From: Acidimicrobiales bacterium
GTDB lineage: Bacteria; Actinomycetota; Acidimicrobiia; Acidimicrobiales; Poriferisodalaceae
Direction of reading: 5' to 3'
Length of the DNA stretch: 64,000 bases
Assembly: GCA_009843525.1 (NCBI GenBank)
Contig: VYDH01000036.1
Span: forward strand, 1 to 64,000
Both the position numbers and the translations under genes were made by a program. Shown here piece by piece: positions 27,802 through 36,747 of this stretch (positions within the stretch are counted from its first letter, which is position 1; every line of letters starts with the position of its first letter). The notes beneath the pieces are model-generated. The model was not told the origin of the DNA. It made no database searches and saw nothing but the letters and a program-made list of their open reading frames with translations.

Positions 27802-28639
27802 CGGCTGCGACGACGGCTGCCGGTTGTTCGTAGGGGAGCATGTGGCCGGCGCCGTCGACCAGCTCGACGGTCGCGTCGGGCAGTGCCGCCTGCCACGCGT
27901 CGGCGTACGCAGGCGGGATCAGCCGGTCTTGGCGGCCCCACACCAGCAGCGTGGGCACCGTTACCCGGTAGGCCCGCTCGGAGAAGCGCCGGTTGGGGAT
28001 CGGGAACAGGATCTTGCCGGCCATGCCCTGCTGGCGAGCACGCGCCACCATGAACCGCGTCAGCGTCTCGTTGTCGGAGAAGTCGGCACCGCCGGTCAGC
28101 ACTTCCTCGCCCACGTTGGGATCAGCGAAGAGCACCTCGGCGAGCTGGTAGGGGAGCATCGCGAAGATGTCGGGAATCGGGTGGTCGCCCAGCCACATCC
28201 CCGCCGGGCACAGCAAGGCCATGCGAGCCACCGACTGAGGCGCCAGTGCCGCCATCTCCGCAGCGATCATGCCGCCCATCGAGTGACCCATCAGGTGCAG
28301 CTCGCCTGAGCCGGAGCCCGAGAGCAAACCCATCTCGGTGGCCACGTCCCAACCGTGCAGGGCAAAGTCCTGCATATCGGACAGGCAGTCTTCGTCGCCG
28401 TGCTCGCTCCAAGCGGGCCACACCGGTGCCACCACGCGCAGACCGGCCGCGACGAGGCCGTCGAGCACCGGCTCGCCGGGCAGCCAGCCGCCCGCGCCGT
28501 GCAGTGCCAGCACGGTCGCCGTGCCCGCGGTATCCACATCGGCAGGCTCGTATACGCGCACCGGTGCGGTCACCGATCGCCGAGTCGTGATGACAACCTC
28601 TTCGAAGGCCGGCGCAGGTGCCGTATCGGTTGCGCTCAT
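27779..28639 (-). CDS. Alpha/beta hydrolase, last gene of catabolic operon
   Basis: A 286-residue alpha/beta hydrolase: 'LALHGAGGWLPGEPVL' (oxyanion), 'HLMGHSMGGMIAAEMAAL' (Ser nucleophile), 'WGRQDRLIPPAYADAW' (Asp) and 'DGAGHMLPYEQP' (His). Its ATG overlaps the stop of the LLM oxidoreductase gene (ATGA at 28636-28639), so it is translationally coupled to that gene. This fits a Baeyer-Villiger-like or ring-opening pathway in which an ester, lactone or beta-diketone made by the oxidoreductase is hydrolysed, but that is inference. Confidence 0.88.
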   Translation of the reverse strand: MSATDTAPAPAFEEVVITTRRSVTAPVRVYEPADVDTAGTATVLALHGAGGWLPGEPVLDGLVAAGLRVVAPVWPAWSEHGDEDCLSDMQDFALHGWDVATEMGLLSGSGSGELHLMGHSMGGMIAAEMAALAPQSVARMALLCPAGMWLGDHPIPDIFAMLPYQLAEVLFADPNVGEEVLTGGADFSDNETLTRFMVARARQQGMAGKILFPIPNRRFSERAYRVTVPTLLVWGRQDRLIPPAYADAWQAALPDATVELVDGAGHMLPYEQPAAVVAAVTSHLTN

Positions 28640-29919
28640 GCCATCGTGCCCTTGGGCGCCTCGGGGTAGCGGCGGGCGTCGGCCATCGTGTCCTCGGGGC
28701 GCACTCGGTCGTCCATCGGCTTGCACCACCAGTCCTCCGCGTCGGAGAACTCGTCGCCCCAGATGCCGCGCAGGCCGGGCATGACTTTCTCAGCGAACAG
28801 CTGGCTGGAGTAGCGGGTTTTCCAGTCGGGCATGTTCCCCATGTGCAGCAGGCAGAACACGGTGCCGACGCGCAACCGCTTGATCATGTCCTCCATGCGC
28901 TCGCGCACGGTGTCAGGCGAGCCGGCGATCACGTAGCCGCCCTCGACCAGGTCCTTCCAGGTCAGCCGCTTGAACAGCTCCTGGTTCTCCTTGCGGAACT
29001 GGTCCAGCTTGCCCGCCTGGATCGTCTTGACCGTCCGGTAGCCGGGCGGGTCGGCGAAGCCCGGAAACACGTGCAGGCAGCGGTTGAAGAAGTACAGCAT
29101 GTGCTCGCTGTACAGCTCTTCCGCCTCGGCGTCGGTGGCCGCCGTGCAGATGATCTGGGCAAACCCGGCACGGCCTGGCGACATGGACTTCTCCATCTCG
29201 CCGACCCGGTTCCAGTAGCCGTCCATCAGCGTCTGGCCCGCCAGGTACCCGTTGAAGCTGAGGTAGGAGTAGTTGTAGTCGTTCTTGAGACAGAAGTCCC
29301 ACGTCTCGATTGAGCCGCCACCGGGGATGTAGATCGGCGGATGGGGCTGCTGGATGGGCTTGGGCCAGCAGTTCACGTAGCGCAGCTGGGTGTACTTGCC
29401 GTCGAAGGCGAACACCTCCGGATTGGTCCACGCCTCCATGATCAGATCGTGGGCCTCGTAGTACTTCTCGCGGGTCAGTGCCGGGATCTGCCCGTAGGTG
29501 AAGTTGGTGTCCATCGGGGTGCCCACCGGGAAACCGGCCACCAGCCGGCCGCCGCTGAGGCAGTCGAGCATGGCGAATTCCTCGGCCACCCGGTGCGGCG
29601 GGTTGTACAGCGCGATCGAGTTGCCGATCACGCAGATGGCCGCCTGCGAGGTCCGCCGGGCGAGGCCGGCAGCGATGATGTTGGGGCTCGGCATGATGCC
29701 GTAGCCGTTCTGGTGATGTTCGTTGACGCCGATGCCGTCGAAGCCGAGCTCGTCGGCGAACTCGAGCTGGTCCATGTACTCGTGGTAGACGCCGTTGGCG
29801 CGCTCGGGGTCGAACAGCGAGCCGTCGATGTCCACCCAGACCGACCGGTGCTCGGTCTTGAAGTCGTCGGGCAGATCGGGCCATGGCATGAGGTTGAACC
29901 AGCAGAACTTCACGGTCAT
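28636..29919 (-). CDS. LLM-class (luciferase-like) flavin-dependent oxidoreductase
   Basis: A 427-residue bacterial-luciferase-fold protein. Recognisable segments are 'ELGFDGIGVNEHHQNGYG', 'AICVIGNSIALYNPPHRVAE' and 'LDCLSGGRLVAGFPVG', all typical of FMN/FMNH2-dependent monooxygenases of the LLM superfamily. 'VIAGSPDTVRERMEDMI' near the C-terminus is also standard. Whether it uses FMN or F420 cannot be read directly; the E-H-H motif is common in FMN-type members. A GGAGT site precedes the ATG at 29919. It is the third gene of a four-gene operon, between P450 and hydrolase. Confidence 0.9.
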   Translation of the reverse strand: MTVKFCWFNLMPWPDLPDDFKTEHRSVWVDIDGSLFDPERANGVYHEYMDQLEFADELGFDGIGVNEHHQNGYGIMPSPNIIAAGLARRTSQAAICVIGNSIALYNPPHRVAEEFAMLDCLSGGRLVAGFPVGTPMDTNFTYGQIPALTREKYYEAHDLIMEAWTNPEVFAFDGKYTQLRYVNCWPKPIQQPHPPIYIPGGGSIETWDFCLKNDYNYSYLSFNGYLAGQTLMDGYWNRVGEMEKSMSPGRAGFAQIICTAATDAEAEELYSEHMLYFFNRCLHVFPGFADPPGYRTVKTIQAGKLDQFRKENQELFKRLTWKDLVEGGYVIAGSPDTVRERMEDMIKRLRVGTVFCLLHMGNMPDWKTRYSSQLFAEKVMPGLRGIWGDEFSDAEDWWCKPMDDRVRPEDTMADARRYPEAPKGTMA

Positions 29920-29966
29920 GTGAGGACTCCTTCGGGGGTTGGGCTCAGCCGCAGCAACGGTCGCGG

Positions 29967-31289
29967 CTACCGCCGGGTGACTTGGACGGGGAGGTGGGTG
30001 TAGCCGTGAATGAACGACGAGAGCGAGCGCTGGGGCTCGGCTTGGACTTCGATGCGCTCGAAGCGCGGCAGGATCTCCTCCCACAGCACCCGCAGCTGCA
30101 GCTCGGCCAGCCGGCTGCCGAGGCAGTAGTGGAAGCCGTAGCCGAACGAGAGATGACTGGCGGCGTTGTGACGCTCAATGTCGAGGTCGTCGGCATTGTC
30201 GCCGAAGATCTCCTCGTCTCGATTGGCCGAGATGTACCACATCAGGACCTGATCGTCCTTGCGGATCTGCTTGCCTCCGACCTCGCAGTCCTTCGTGGCA
30301 GTCCGCCGCATGTACGACAGCGGTGTCTGCCAGCGGATGATCTCCGGGACGAAGCCGGCGATGAGATCGGGGTTCGCGATGAGCTTGTCGTACTGATCGG
30401 GGTACTTGTTGAGCGCGTACACGCTGCCCGACATGGTGTTGCGTGTGGTGTCGTTGCCGCCCACGATCAGCAGGATCAGATTGCCGAGGTGGGCTGCGGC
30501 GGGAAGGTGGCTGGTGGCATCGCCGTGGACCAGCATCGAGATCATGTCGTTGCCGGGGTTGCTCCGCCGCTCTTCCCACAGCCGCTCGAAGTACGGGAGG
30601 CAGTCGGCGAACTCCTCGCGCCGCTGGGCGCTGGTCTCGACGATCCCGTCCGGACCGGGGATGGTGGTGACCAGGTCGGACCAGCGGGTGAGCTTGCGGC
30701 GGTCTTCCAGCGGGAAGTCGAACAGGGTTGCCAGCATCAGCGTGGTGAGCTCGACCGACACCGTGTCGACCCAGTCGAACGTCTCGCCCTCCGGCAGGGA
30801 GTCGAGCACCTTCGTCGCGCGTTCCCGGATGAGCGACTCGAGGTCTCGCAGGTTGGTCGGGGCCATCATCGGCTGGACAGTGCGGCGCTGGCGGCGGTGC
30901 TCGGGCGCGTCCATGGTGATGAAAGAGTTCAGCGGCGTCGTCGGCGGCAGATCAGTGTCTGTGGGCGGGCCGATGGTGATGCCGTGAGCCGAGCAGAACG
31001 TCTCGTCGTCGCTCTCCACCTCGCGGACGTCGGCCCATTTCGTGACTGACCAATAGCGTCCTGCGGATCCCAGCTCGTTGAGGTGAACGGGATCTTCCCG
31101 ACGCAGCCGTGCGAAGTGATCGTGCCAGCGATCCTCGCGAAACAGATGAGGATTCAGCGGGTTGATCTCATCGATGGCGAGATCGGCGGCGGCTGGGACG
31201 CCCGCGCCGAAGTGCGCTTGCTCTCGGTCGGGACTCACCGCGTTGCCGGCCCGCCATTCCTCCCGTTCAGCCTCGGTTGCAACCGCCAT
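29967..31289 (-). CDS. Cytochrome P450
   Basis: A 440-residue soluble bacterial P450. The haem-thiolate loop is 'SFGYGFHYCLGSRLAEL' with Cys389, the I-helix oxygen motif is 'LIVGGNDTTRN', the K-helix is E-I-I-R (316-319), and 'DAPEHRRQRRTVQP' is the C-helix. The arrangement resembles actinobacterial P450s of the CYP124/125/142 and linalool-hydroxylase groups, which oxidise terpenoid or steroid side chains, but substrate assignment from motifs is not safe. The gene starts 74 bp after the acyl-CoA dehydrogenase stop and ends 47 bp before the LLM oxidoreductase. Electron donors (ferredoxin, reductase) are not encoded nearby. Confidence 0.92.
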   Translation of the reverse strand: MAVATEAEREEWRAGNAVSPDREQAHFGAGVPAAADLAIDEINPLNPHLFREDRWHDHFARLRREDPVHLNELGSAGRYWSVTKWADVREVESDDETFCSAHGITIGPPTDTDLPPTTPLNSFITMDAPEHRRQRRTVQPMMAPTNLRDLESLIRERATKVLDSLPEGETFDWVDTVSVELTTLMLATLFDFPLEDRRKLTRWSDLVTTIPGPDGIVETSAQRREEFADCLPYFERLWEERRSNPGNDMISMLVHGDATSHLPAAAHLGNLILLIVGGNDTTRNTMSGSVYALNKYPDQYDKLIANPDLIAGFVPEIIRWQTPLSYMRRTATKDCEVGGKQIRKDDQVLMWYISANRDEEIFGDNADDLDIERHNAASHLSFGYGFHYCLGSRLAELQLRVLWEEILPRFERIEVQAEPQRSLSSFIHGYTHLPVQVTRR

Positions 31290-31363
31290 GTCGGCTCCCT
31301 CGCCACTCTGTGCTCTGCGCAGGGCTGTGTTCCGGCCGTGTGACGCCGACCGGCCCGCCAACT

Positions 31364-32512
31364 TTAGGGGGAGGGCTCGCGAGGCAGGCCGAGCACCCGC
31401 TCGCCGATGATGTTGCGCTGGATCTCGCTGGTGCCCCCGGCGATCCGCATGCCCGGCGCGTACAGGAATGCCTCGGTTTCGTCCGAAGCGAGCATGGCCT
31501 CGGCGCCGCGCAGGCTGGCGCCGATGGCGACCTCGTCGTACCCGAGTTCGCTGTTTGCCAACTTGGCCACTGGCGCCATGAGCGGATCAGCGCCGTGCAG
31601 CTCCATCAGCGCCGCCAGCGCGTTTCCCCGGGCGTGCAGTTCAGCGAGCGACTGGCGACCCAGCGGCCCCGCATCGCCTGCCGCTTCGATCATCTTGGTG
31701 AGGCGTTTGCGGAGACTGATGACCCCGGACGAGCCGGCACCGCCGCGCTCGTCTTCCAGGACCGCCATGGCGACGCCCCAGCCGCCACCGCGCTCGCCGA
31801 GCAGTGCGTCGGCGGGCATAGCGACGTCGTCAAAGAAGACCTCGCAGAACTCGCTGTCGCCGGTCATCTGCTTGATGGGCCGCACCTCGATGCCCGGCAG
31901 CGTCATGTCGAGCAGGAAGAAGCTGATGCCGCGGTGCTTTGGGGCATCGGGCTCGGTGCGGGCCATCAAGATGCCGTACTCGGCGAACTGGGCGTTCGAC
32001 GACCACACCTTCTGGCCGTTCAGCACAAAGTGGCTGCCGTCGGGCACCGCAGCGCTGGTGAGCCCGCCCAAGTCCGAGCCGTTCCCGGGCTCGCTGAACA
32101 GCTGGCACCACAGCACCTCGCCCGTCAGGATCGGGCGCAGGAACTGCTCACGCTGGCGCTCGGTGCCGGAGCGCATGATGGCTTCGCCCGCCAGCACGAT
32201 CCCCTGCAGGTTCAGGTAGGGGGCAACGCTTGCGCGTTCGCACTCCTCCATCCACACGCCGGTATGCGCCCGGGTCAGCCCGCGACCGCCGTATTCGGTC
32301 GGCCAATGCAGCCCGGCCCAGCCGTGGTCGTAGCAGTAGCGCTGCCAGACACGGGCCTCTGCATGCAGCGCAGGCACCAGGATCGCGCCGTACGCAGGGC
32401 ACGCCACGCCCGTTTCGACGGCTTCGCGCAGGAATGCAGCCGTCGTCGCTCTGAACGTCTCAAGATCGACAGCCGTCGATGGGCCGGCGGATGTGTCAGT
32501 TGCCGCGTTCAT
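31364..32512 (-). CDS. Acyl-CoA dehydrogenase, first gene of catabolic operon
   Basis: A 382-residue acyl-CoA dehydrogenase with 'YGGRGLTRAHTGVWMEEC', 'QLFSEPGNGSDLGGLTSAAV', 'LNGQKVWSSNAQFAEYGI' and the C-terminal 'RIAGGTSEIQRNIIGERVLG'. This belongs to the large actinobacterial FadE branch of enzymes, some of which act on steroid or branched-chain CoA esters. The ATG at 32512 begins the fold. It is divergent from the M20 peptidase at 32600; the 87-bp gap must hold the operon promoter, although no clear motif is visible. With the downstream P450, LLM oxidoreductase and hydrolase it suggests breakdown of a hydrophobic, perhaps isoprenoid, compound. Confidence 0.9.
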   Translation of the reverse strand: MNAATDTSAGPSTAVDLETFRATTAAFLREAVETGVACPAYGAILVPALHAEARVWQRYCYDHGWAGLHWPTEYGGRGLTRAHTGVWMEECERASVAPYLNLQGIVLAGEAIMRSGTERQREQFLRPILTGEVLWCQLFSEPGNGSDLGGLTSAAVPDGSHFVLNGQKVWSSNAQFAEYGILMARTEPDAPKHRGISFFLLDMTLPGIEVRPIKQMTGDSEFCEVFFDDVAMPADALLGERGGGWGVAMAVLEDERGGAGSSGVISLRKRLTKMIEAAGDAGPLGRQSLAELHARGNALAALMELHGADPLMAPVAKLANSELGYDEVAIGASLRGAEAMLASDETEAFLYAPGMRIAGGTSEIQRNIIGERVLGLPREPSP

Positions 32513-32599
32513 GGCGCTCACCGTAGCCGTGGCTGTGCACCTGCGACCAAGATCGCTGGCTCGCCATTCGGGGTGCAGGCGCAGTCGTAACATCGCCAT

Positions 32600-33964
32600 A
32601 TGGGCGACCTCGACCACACAGATCCAGCGCTGACCAACCAGACCATCGAGCTGTTGCAGCAGCTGATCCGCAACGCCTGTGTCAACGACGGGAGGGTCGA
32701 ATCGGGCGAGGAGGTCCGCAACAGCGACCTGCTGGAGACATACCTGGAAGGTCCTGGCGTCGACATGCAGAGCTTCGAGTCCGAGCCGGGCCGGAAGTCA
32801 TTGGTGGCCCGCATCTCGGGCACGGACCCGTCGGCGCCCAAGCTGTGCCTGATGGGTCACACCGACGTGGTGCCGGTGAACGCCGACGGCTGGAGCCGCG
32901 ATCCGTTCGGCGGCGAGCTGGTGGACGGCGAAGTGTGGGGACGCGGGGCGGTCGACATGCTCAACCTGACCTCGTCGATGGCGGTGGCGTTCCGTCACAT
33001 CGTGCGCAGCGGCTACCGGCCGAAGGGCGATGTCATCTACTTCGGCGTCGCCGACGAGGAAGCGGGCGGCACTTACGGTGCCAAGTGGATGGCCGAGCAC
33101 CACTGGGATGCCATCGAGTGCGACTACGTGCTCACCGAGTTCGGCGGCATGCCGAATCACACGCCGCAGGGCACCAAGATCACCCTTGCAGCAGGCGAGA
33201 AGGGGATCGGCTGGCGACGACTCACCGTGCGCGGCACACCCGGTCACGGTTCGATGCCGTTCGGCACCGACAACGCCCTCATCAAGGCGGCCGAGATCGT
33301 GCGCCGCATTGCCGAGTACCGCCCGGCACCTCAGCTCACCGAGATGTGGCAGCACCATGTCTCAACACTGAGAGTCGACGACGAAACCCGCGAAGCGCTG
33401 CTCGACCCGGCCCGGGTCTACGACGCCGTGGCCGGCATCGACTCACCGGGCCTCGCCCGCCATCTGCACGCATGCAGCCACACCACATTCAGCCCGAATG
33501 TCGTGGGCGGCGGCAACAAGACCAACATCATTCCTGACAAGGTGGAGATCGAGGTCGACATCCGCACCGCACCGGGCGACCCCGTCGAGGTGAATGAGCA
33601 CCTGCGGGCGGCACTCGGCGAGCTGTTCGACGAGGTCGAGATCGAGCACCTCCACGACGATCCGGCCAGCTCCTCACCGACCAACACGCCGATGTGGCAG
33701 TTGCTGAGCGAGCTCGTCGCCAAGGCACACCCGGGCGCGCCGGTGATCCCGCAGCTGATCGTGGGCGCGACCGATGCCCGCTTCTTCCGTCTCATGGGCG
33801 CAGTGGCCTACGGGGCGGGCCTGTTCAGCAACCGGGTCAACTCCGACGACTTCATGCTGCGCTTCCATGGCAACGACGAGCGAGTCGACGTCGATTCGCT
33901 CGCACTCAGCACGCAGCTGTGGATTGACGTGATCCGCAATCTTGGCGACGTGGCGAATCGCTAG
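32600..33964 (+). CDS. M20-family metallopeptidase/deacylase
   Basis: A 454-residue M20 zinc-dependent hydrolase of the ArgE/DapE/carboxypeptidase group. Metal and catalytic motifs are 'LMGHTDVVPVNADGW' (His, and Asp two residues on), 'WGRGAVDMLNLTSS' (bridging Asp), and 'FGVADEEAGGTYGA' (catalytic Glu pair). The dimerisation or lid domain starts near 'GWRRLTVRGTPGHGSMPFG'. These enzymes cleave terminal peptide or N-acyl amino-acid bonds. The exact substrate is open; it is not clearly a biosynthetic DapE or ArgE from context. Confidence 0.92.
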   Translation: MGDLDHTDPALTNQTIELLQQLIRNACVNDGRVESGEEVRNSDLLETYLEGPGVDMQSFESEPGRKSLVARISGTDPSAPKLCLMGHTDVVPVNADGWSRDPFGGELVDGEVWGRGAVDMLNLTSSMAVAFRHIVRSGYRPKGDVIYFGVADEEAGGTYGAKWMAEHHWDAIECDYVLTEFGGMPNHTPQGTKITLAAGEKGIGWRRLTVRGTPGHGSMPFGTDNALIKAAEIVRRIAEYRPAPQLTEMWQHHVSTLRVDDETREALLDPARVYDAVAGIDSPGLARHLHACSHTTFSPNVVGGGNKTNIIPDKVEIEVDIRTAPGDPVEVNEHLRAALGELFDEVEIEHLHDDPASSSPTNTPMWQLLSELVAKAHPGAPVIPQLIVGATDARFFRLMGAVAYGAGLFSNRVNSDDFMLRFHGNDERVDVDSLALSTQLWIDVIRNLGDVANR

Positions 33965-34009
33965 CCCCTGTCGCCGCCGCAGCGGTCACATAGATGCAGG
34001 CCGTTGCGC

Positions 34010-34762
34010 CTAGCCGGTGCAGGCCACCCGGGGCTCGATGTGGGGGAGCCGCCCGGCTCGCAGTGAGATCACCGCGCCCGCCTCGTCGACTTCCCACACC
34101 ACGCGCTTGTCGATGTCAGGGGCGTCCACCGGCACGTACTGGATCGCTGAGAGCCCGGGCCCGTCTTCGATCCTGTCGCCGAAGGCCTCGATGATCTCGC
34201 TCCGGGTGGAGCCGATGCCGTAGCCCGAGATCGTCGTGATCGGACCGGATTCGATGTCGACGCGCACGATCTCGGCATTGACGGCCAGGAACCGGACGCC
34301 TTCAGGACCGTTCTGGACCGTGTAGTAGCGGCAGGCGTCTGAGCCGCCCGGAACGGCGATCATCAGGGAACCGGCGGCGGTCCGGGCGTCCTCGAGCGAG
34401 TGCCCGATCTGCACTGGTCCCAAGCCGGCGGTCGACAGTTTCGATTCGACGGTCACGTCGGGACCGCCCTCGTCCTCGGACATGTCATCGCCGGCCGCTG
34501 TCGTCGTGGGCGCGGCCGTCACGACCGTGGTGGGCTCATCGTCGGCGTCCGACATCATCGCGTCATCAGCGGCGGTGGTCGTGGTCGCGTCGGTGTCGTC
34601 GTCGCTCAGCAGGCCGCAGGCGCTGACCAGCATCGCAGCGGCCAGAGCTGCCGCAAGCACACGCCAGCGTGCGGTGCTGCCTCGCGGCTCAGCGTCTCGG
34701 CGGGAGTCGGGTTGGTGCACGGCAGTCGCCCTTCCAGTCACAGCCCTCTGGGGAGTCGGCAT
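34010..34762 (-). CDS. Putative lipoprotein
   Basis: A 250-residue protein with an N-terminal basic segment, a hydrophobic helix and the lipobox 'AAAMLVSACGLL' (Cys at about residue 50), so it should be a membrane-anchored lipoprotein. A low-complexity Asp/Thr/Ala-rich linker of about 60 residues follows, then a C-terminal domain with 'GLGPVQIGHSLEDARTAAGS' and 'GIGSTRSEIIEAFGDRI', a repeated pattern seen in small actinobacterial secreted domains that start with G-x-I-G-x-[ST]. Function unknown. The start at 34762 leaves a rather long n-region; a later start is possible. It is divergent from the aminoacylase gene. Confidence 0.78.
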   Translation of the reverse strand: MPTPQRAVTGRATAVHQPDSRRDAEPRGSTARWRVLAAALAAAMLVSACGLLSDDDTDATTTTAADDAMMSDADDEPTTVVTAAPTTTAAGDDMSEDEGGPDVTVESKLSTAGLGPVQIGHSLEDARTAAGSLMIAVPGGSDACRYYTVQNGPEGVRFLAVNAEIVRVDIESGPITTISGYGIGSTRSEIIEAFGDRIEDGPGLSAIQYVPVDAPDIDKRVVWEVDEAGAVISLRAGRLPHIEPRVACTG

Positions 34763-34884
34763 CCATTCGAGAGTACCGAAGCCAGCAGCGGGGCGTGGAG
34801 ACACGCTGTGCAGAGACACGGCGGGGGGAGTTCCGGTGGACGTAAGCTCACGCGACGGGTACCTCACACGAACGGGAGCGCGCG

Positions 34885-36603
34885 ATGTCCCACGACACAG
34901 TCATTCGAGGCGGATTGGTGGTCGACGGCACCGGCAGCGATGCCAAGATCGCCGATGTTGCCATCGACGGCGAGAGGATCACCGCGGTAGGCGAGGTCAC
35001 TGCGTCGGGGCGCACAGAGATCGACGCTGCCGGCAAGGTTGTCACGCCCGGATTCGTCGACATTCACACGCACCTCGACGCGCAGCTCGCCTGGGACCCC
35101 ATCGGCTCGAGCTCGTGCTGGCACGGCGTGACCTCGGTCGTCATGGGCAACTGCGGGGTCACGTTCGCTCCGGTGAAGACTGAAGACATCGAGTACATCG
35201 CCGAGGTCATGGAGTCGGTCGAGGACATCCCGAAGCAGTCGATGATGCAGGGCCTCCCGTGGGACTGGCGTTCCTACGGCGAGTATCTGGCCTTCTTGGA
35301 CGGCATGCCCAAAGGCCTCAATGTCGGCGGCATGGTCGGGCATGTCGCTGTCCGCTGGCACACGATGGGCCCCGACAGCCTCGACGAGCGACCTGCTTCG
35401 CGGTCGGAGATCGCAGCGATGTGCGAACTGGTGGACGAGGCGATGGGGTCGGGCGCGTTGGGCTTCTCGACGTCGCGCACCTTGCTCCATCGCACGCCCG
35501 ACGGACGCCCGATCCCGGGCACCTTCGCCGACGACAACGAGCTGTACGCCTTCGGCGACGTGCTCGGCCGCCACGGCCGCGGCGTGTTCGAGTCGGCGCC
35601 TCGCTTCGAGGCTGCCGGGCCGGACTTCGCCGGAGGCCGTCACGAGATCGAAGTGCTCGGCGAGATCACGCGGCGCAGCGGCCAGCCCAGCACCTTCGGC
35701 TTGGTGTATTCGGCTCGCAAGCCAGAGATGAGCGACCTCGTGCTCGGCTACGTCAGCGAGCAGAACGCCACCGGCGCGAACCTGCGACCGCAGACCACCT
35801 GCCGTGCCATCGGCGTCGTGCTCGGAATCCAGCACCGCACGCCGTGGGACCGGGCGGGCGACACGTGGCGTTCGCTGCGCGACCTTGACGTGGCCGGTCG
35901 CCTCGAGGCGATCCGCGATCCTGCGACCCGTGCAGCCTTGGTGGCCGAAGCCAACTCGTCGGACAAGAACTCGACCGGCATGGCGAACTCGCTCGTTGAC
36001 CTGAGCCGCCTGTACCTGCTCGATGCGGTCAACCCGAACTACCGGATCGGGCCCGACGGCACGCTCGAGGCGCAGGCTGCGGCAGCCGGCGTCTCGCCGG
36101 TGGAGCTGTTCCTGGATGCCACCGATCGCTCCGACGGAACCGTGATGCTGAGCCTTCCCGTGCTCAACCAGGATTTCGATGCGATTGAGCGGATGCTCAG
36201 CCACGACGCCATCGTGATGGGCCTCGCCGACGCGGGCGCCCACGTCGGCCAGATCATGGACTCCAGCCAGCCCACCTTCTTCCTGAGCCACTGGGTGCGG
36301 GACAACGGGTTCTTCTCGCTGCCTGAGGGCATTCGCCGGATCACCTCCGACACGGCCGACCTGTTCGGGCTGGTCGACCGGGGCCGGCTCGAAGCCGGCC
36401 GGTTCGCCGACATCAACGTCATCGACGTCGATGGCCTGTCGCTGTCTGGTCCTGAGTACGTGTACGACTTCCCGGGCGGCGCGGGCCGCTACATCCAGCG
36501 TGGCGACGGCTATGACGCCACGCTGGTGAACGGGCAGGTGTTCATGCGCGACGGCGAGCACACCGGCGCACTCGCCGGCCGCACCCTGCGTTCAACAGAC
36601 TGA
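34885..36603 (+). CDS. N-acyl-D-amino-acid deacylase family amidohydrolase
   Basis: A 572-residue amidohydrolase of the D-aminoacylase group. The metal-binding motif 'VDIHTHLDAQLAWDP' lies near residue 60. 'GVTSVVMGNCGVTFAPVK' has the family Cys, and 'GLADAGAHVGQIMDSSQP' supplies the catalytic Asp. The N-terminal 'VIRGGLVVDGTGS' and C-terminal 'LEAGRFADINVIDVD' form the composite beta-sandwich. These enzymes remove acyl groups from N-acyl-D-amino acids or hydrolyse related amides and are common in soil and marine actinobacteria. GGGAG shortly upstream supports the ATG at 34885. Confidence 0.88.
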   Translation: MSHDTVIRGGLVVDGTGSDAKIADVAIDGERITAVGEVTASGRTEIDAAGKVVTPGFVDIHTHLDAQLAWDPIGSSSCWHGVTSVVMGNCGVTFAPVKTEDIEYIAEVMESVEDIPKQSMMQGLPWDWRSYGEYLAFLDGMPKGLNVGGMVGHVAVRWHTMGPDSLDERPASRSEIAAMCELVDEAMGSGALGFSTSRTLLHRTPDGRPIPGTFADDNELYAFGDVLGRHGRGVFESAPRFEAAGPDFAGGRHEIEVLGEITRRSGQPSTFGLVYSARKPEMSDLVLGYVSEQNATGANLRPQTTCRAIGVVLGIQHRTPWDRAGDTWRSLRDLDVAGRLEAIRDPATRAALVAEANSSDKNSTGMANSLVDLSRLYLLDAVNPNYRIGPDGTLEAQAAAAGVSPVELFLDATDRSDGTVMLSLPVLNQDFDAIERMLSHDAIVMGLADAGAHVGQIMDSSQPTFFLSHWVRDNGFFSLPEGIRRITSDTADLFGLVDRGRLEAGRFADINVIDVDGLSLSGPEYVYDFPGGAGRYIQRGDGYDATLVNGQVFMRDGEHTGALAGRTLRSTD

Positions 36604-36634
36604 CTGGCCGGAGCTGCTAGTAACAGATGCCATA

Positions 36635-36714
36635 GCAGCGGAGGCGGCAGGAGACTCGGCGACGTTGCGACCTGCTGGATCGCTGGTCGCAGAGGGTTCT
36701 GCCGCCTCCGCTGC
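36635..36714. repeat. Nested inverted repeat (16-bp outer arms, 6-bp inner arms)
   Basis: Outer arms at 36635-36650 and 36699-36714 are perfect 16-bp inverted copies (GCAGCGGAGGCGGCAG and its complement). Between them, GCGACC at 36667-36672 pairs with GGTCGC at 36685-36690. An RNA from this region could form an 80-base two-tier hairpin. It lies between two plus-strand genes, so it could terminate or protect the aminoacylase mRNA, or be a small mobile palindromic element. No T-run follows. Confidence 0.75.
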
Positions 36715-36747
36715 GGGCGCACCCGTGGCGGGTAGCGTCGCTGCTTC

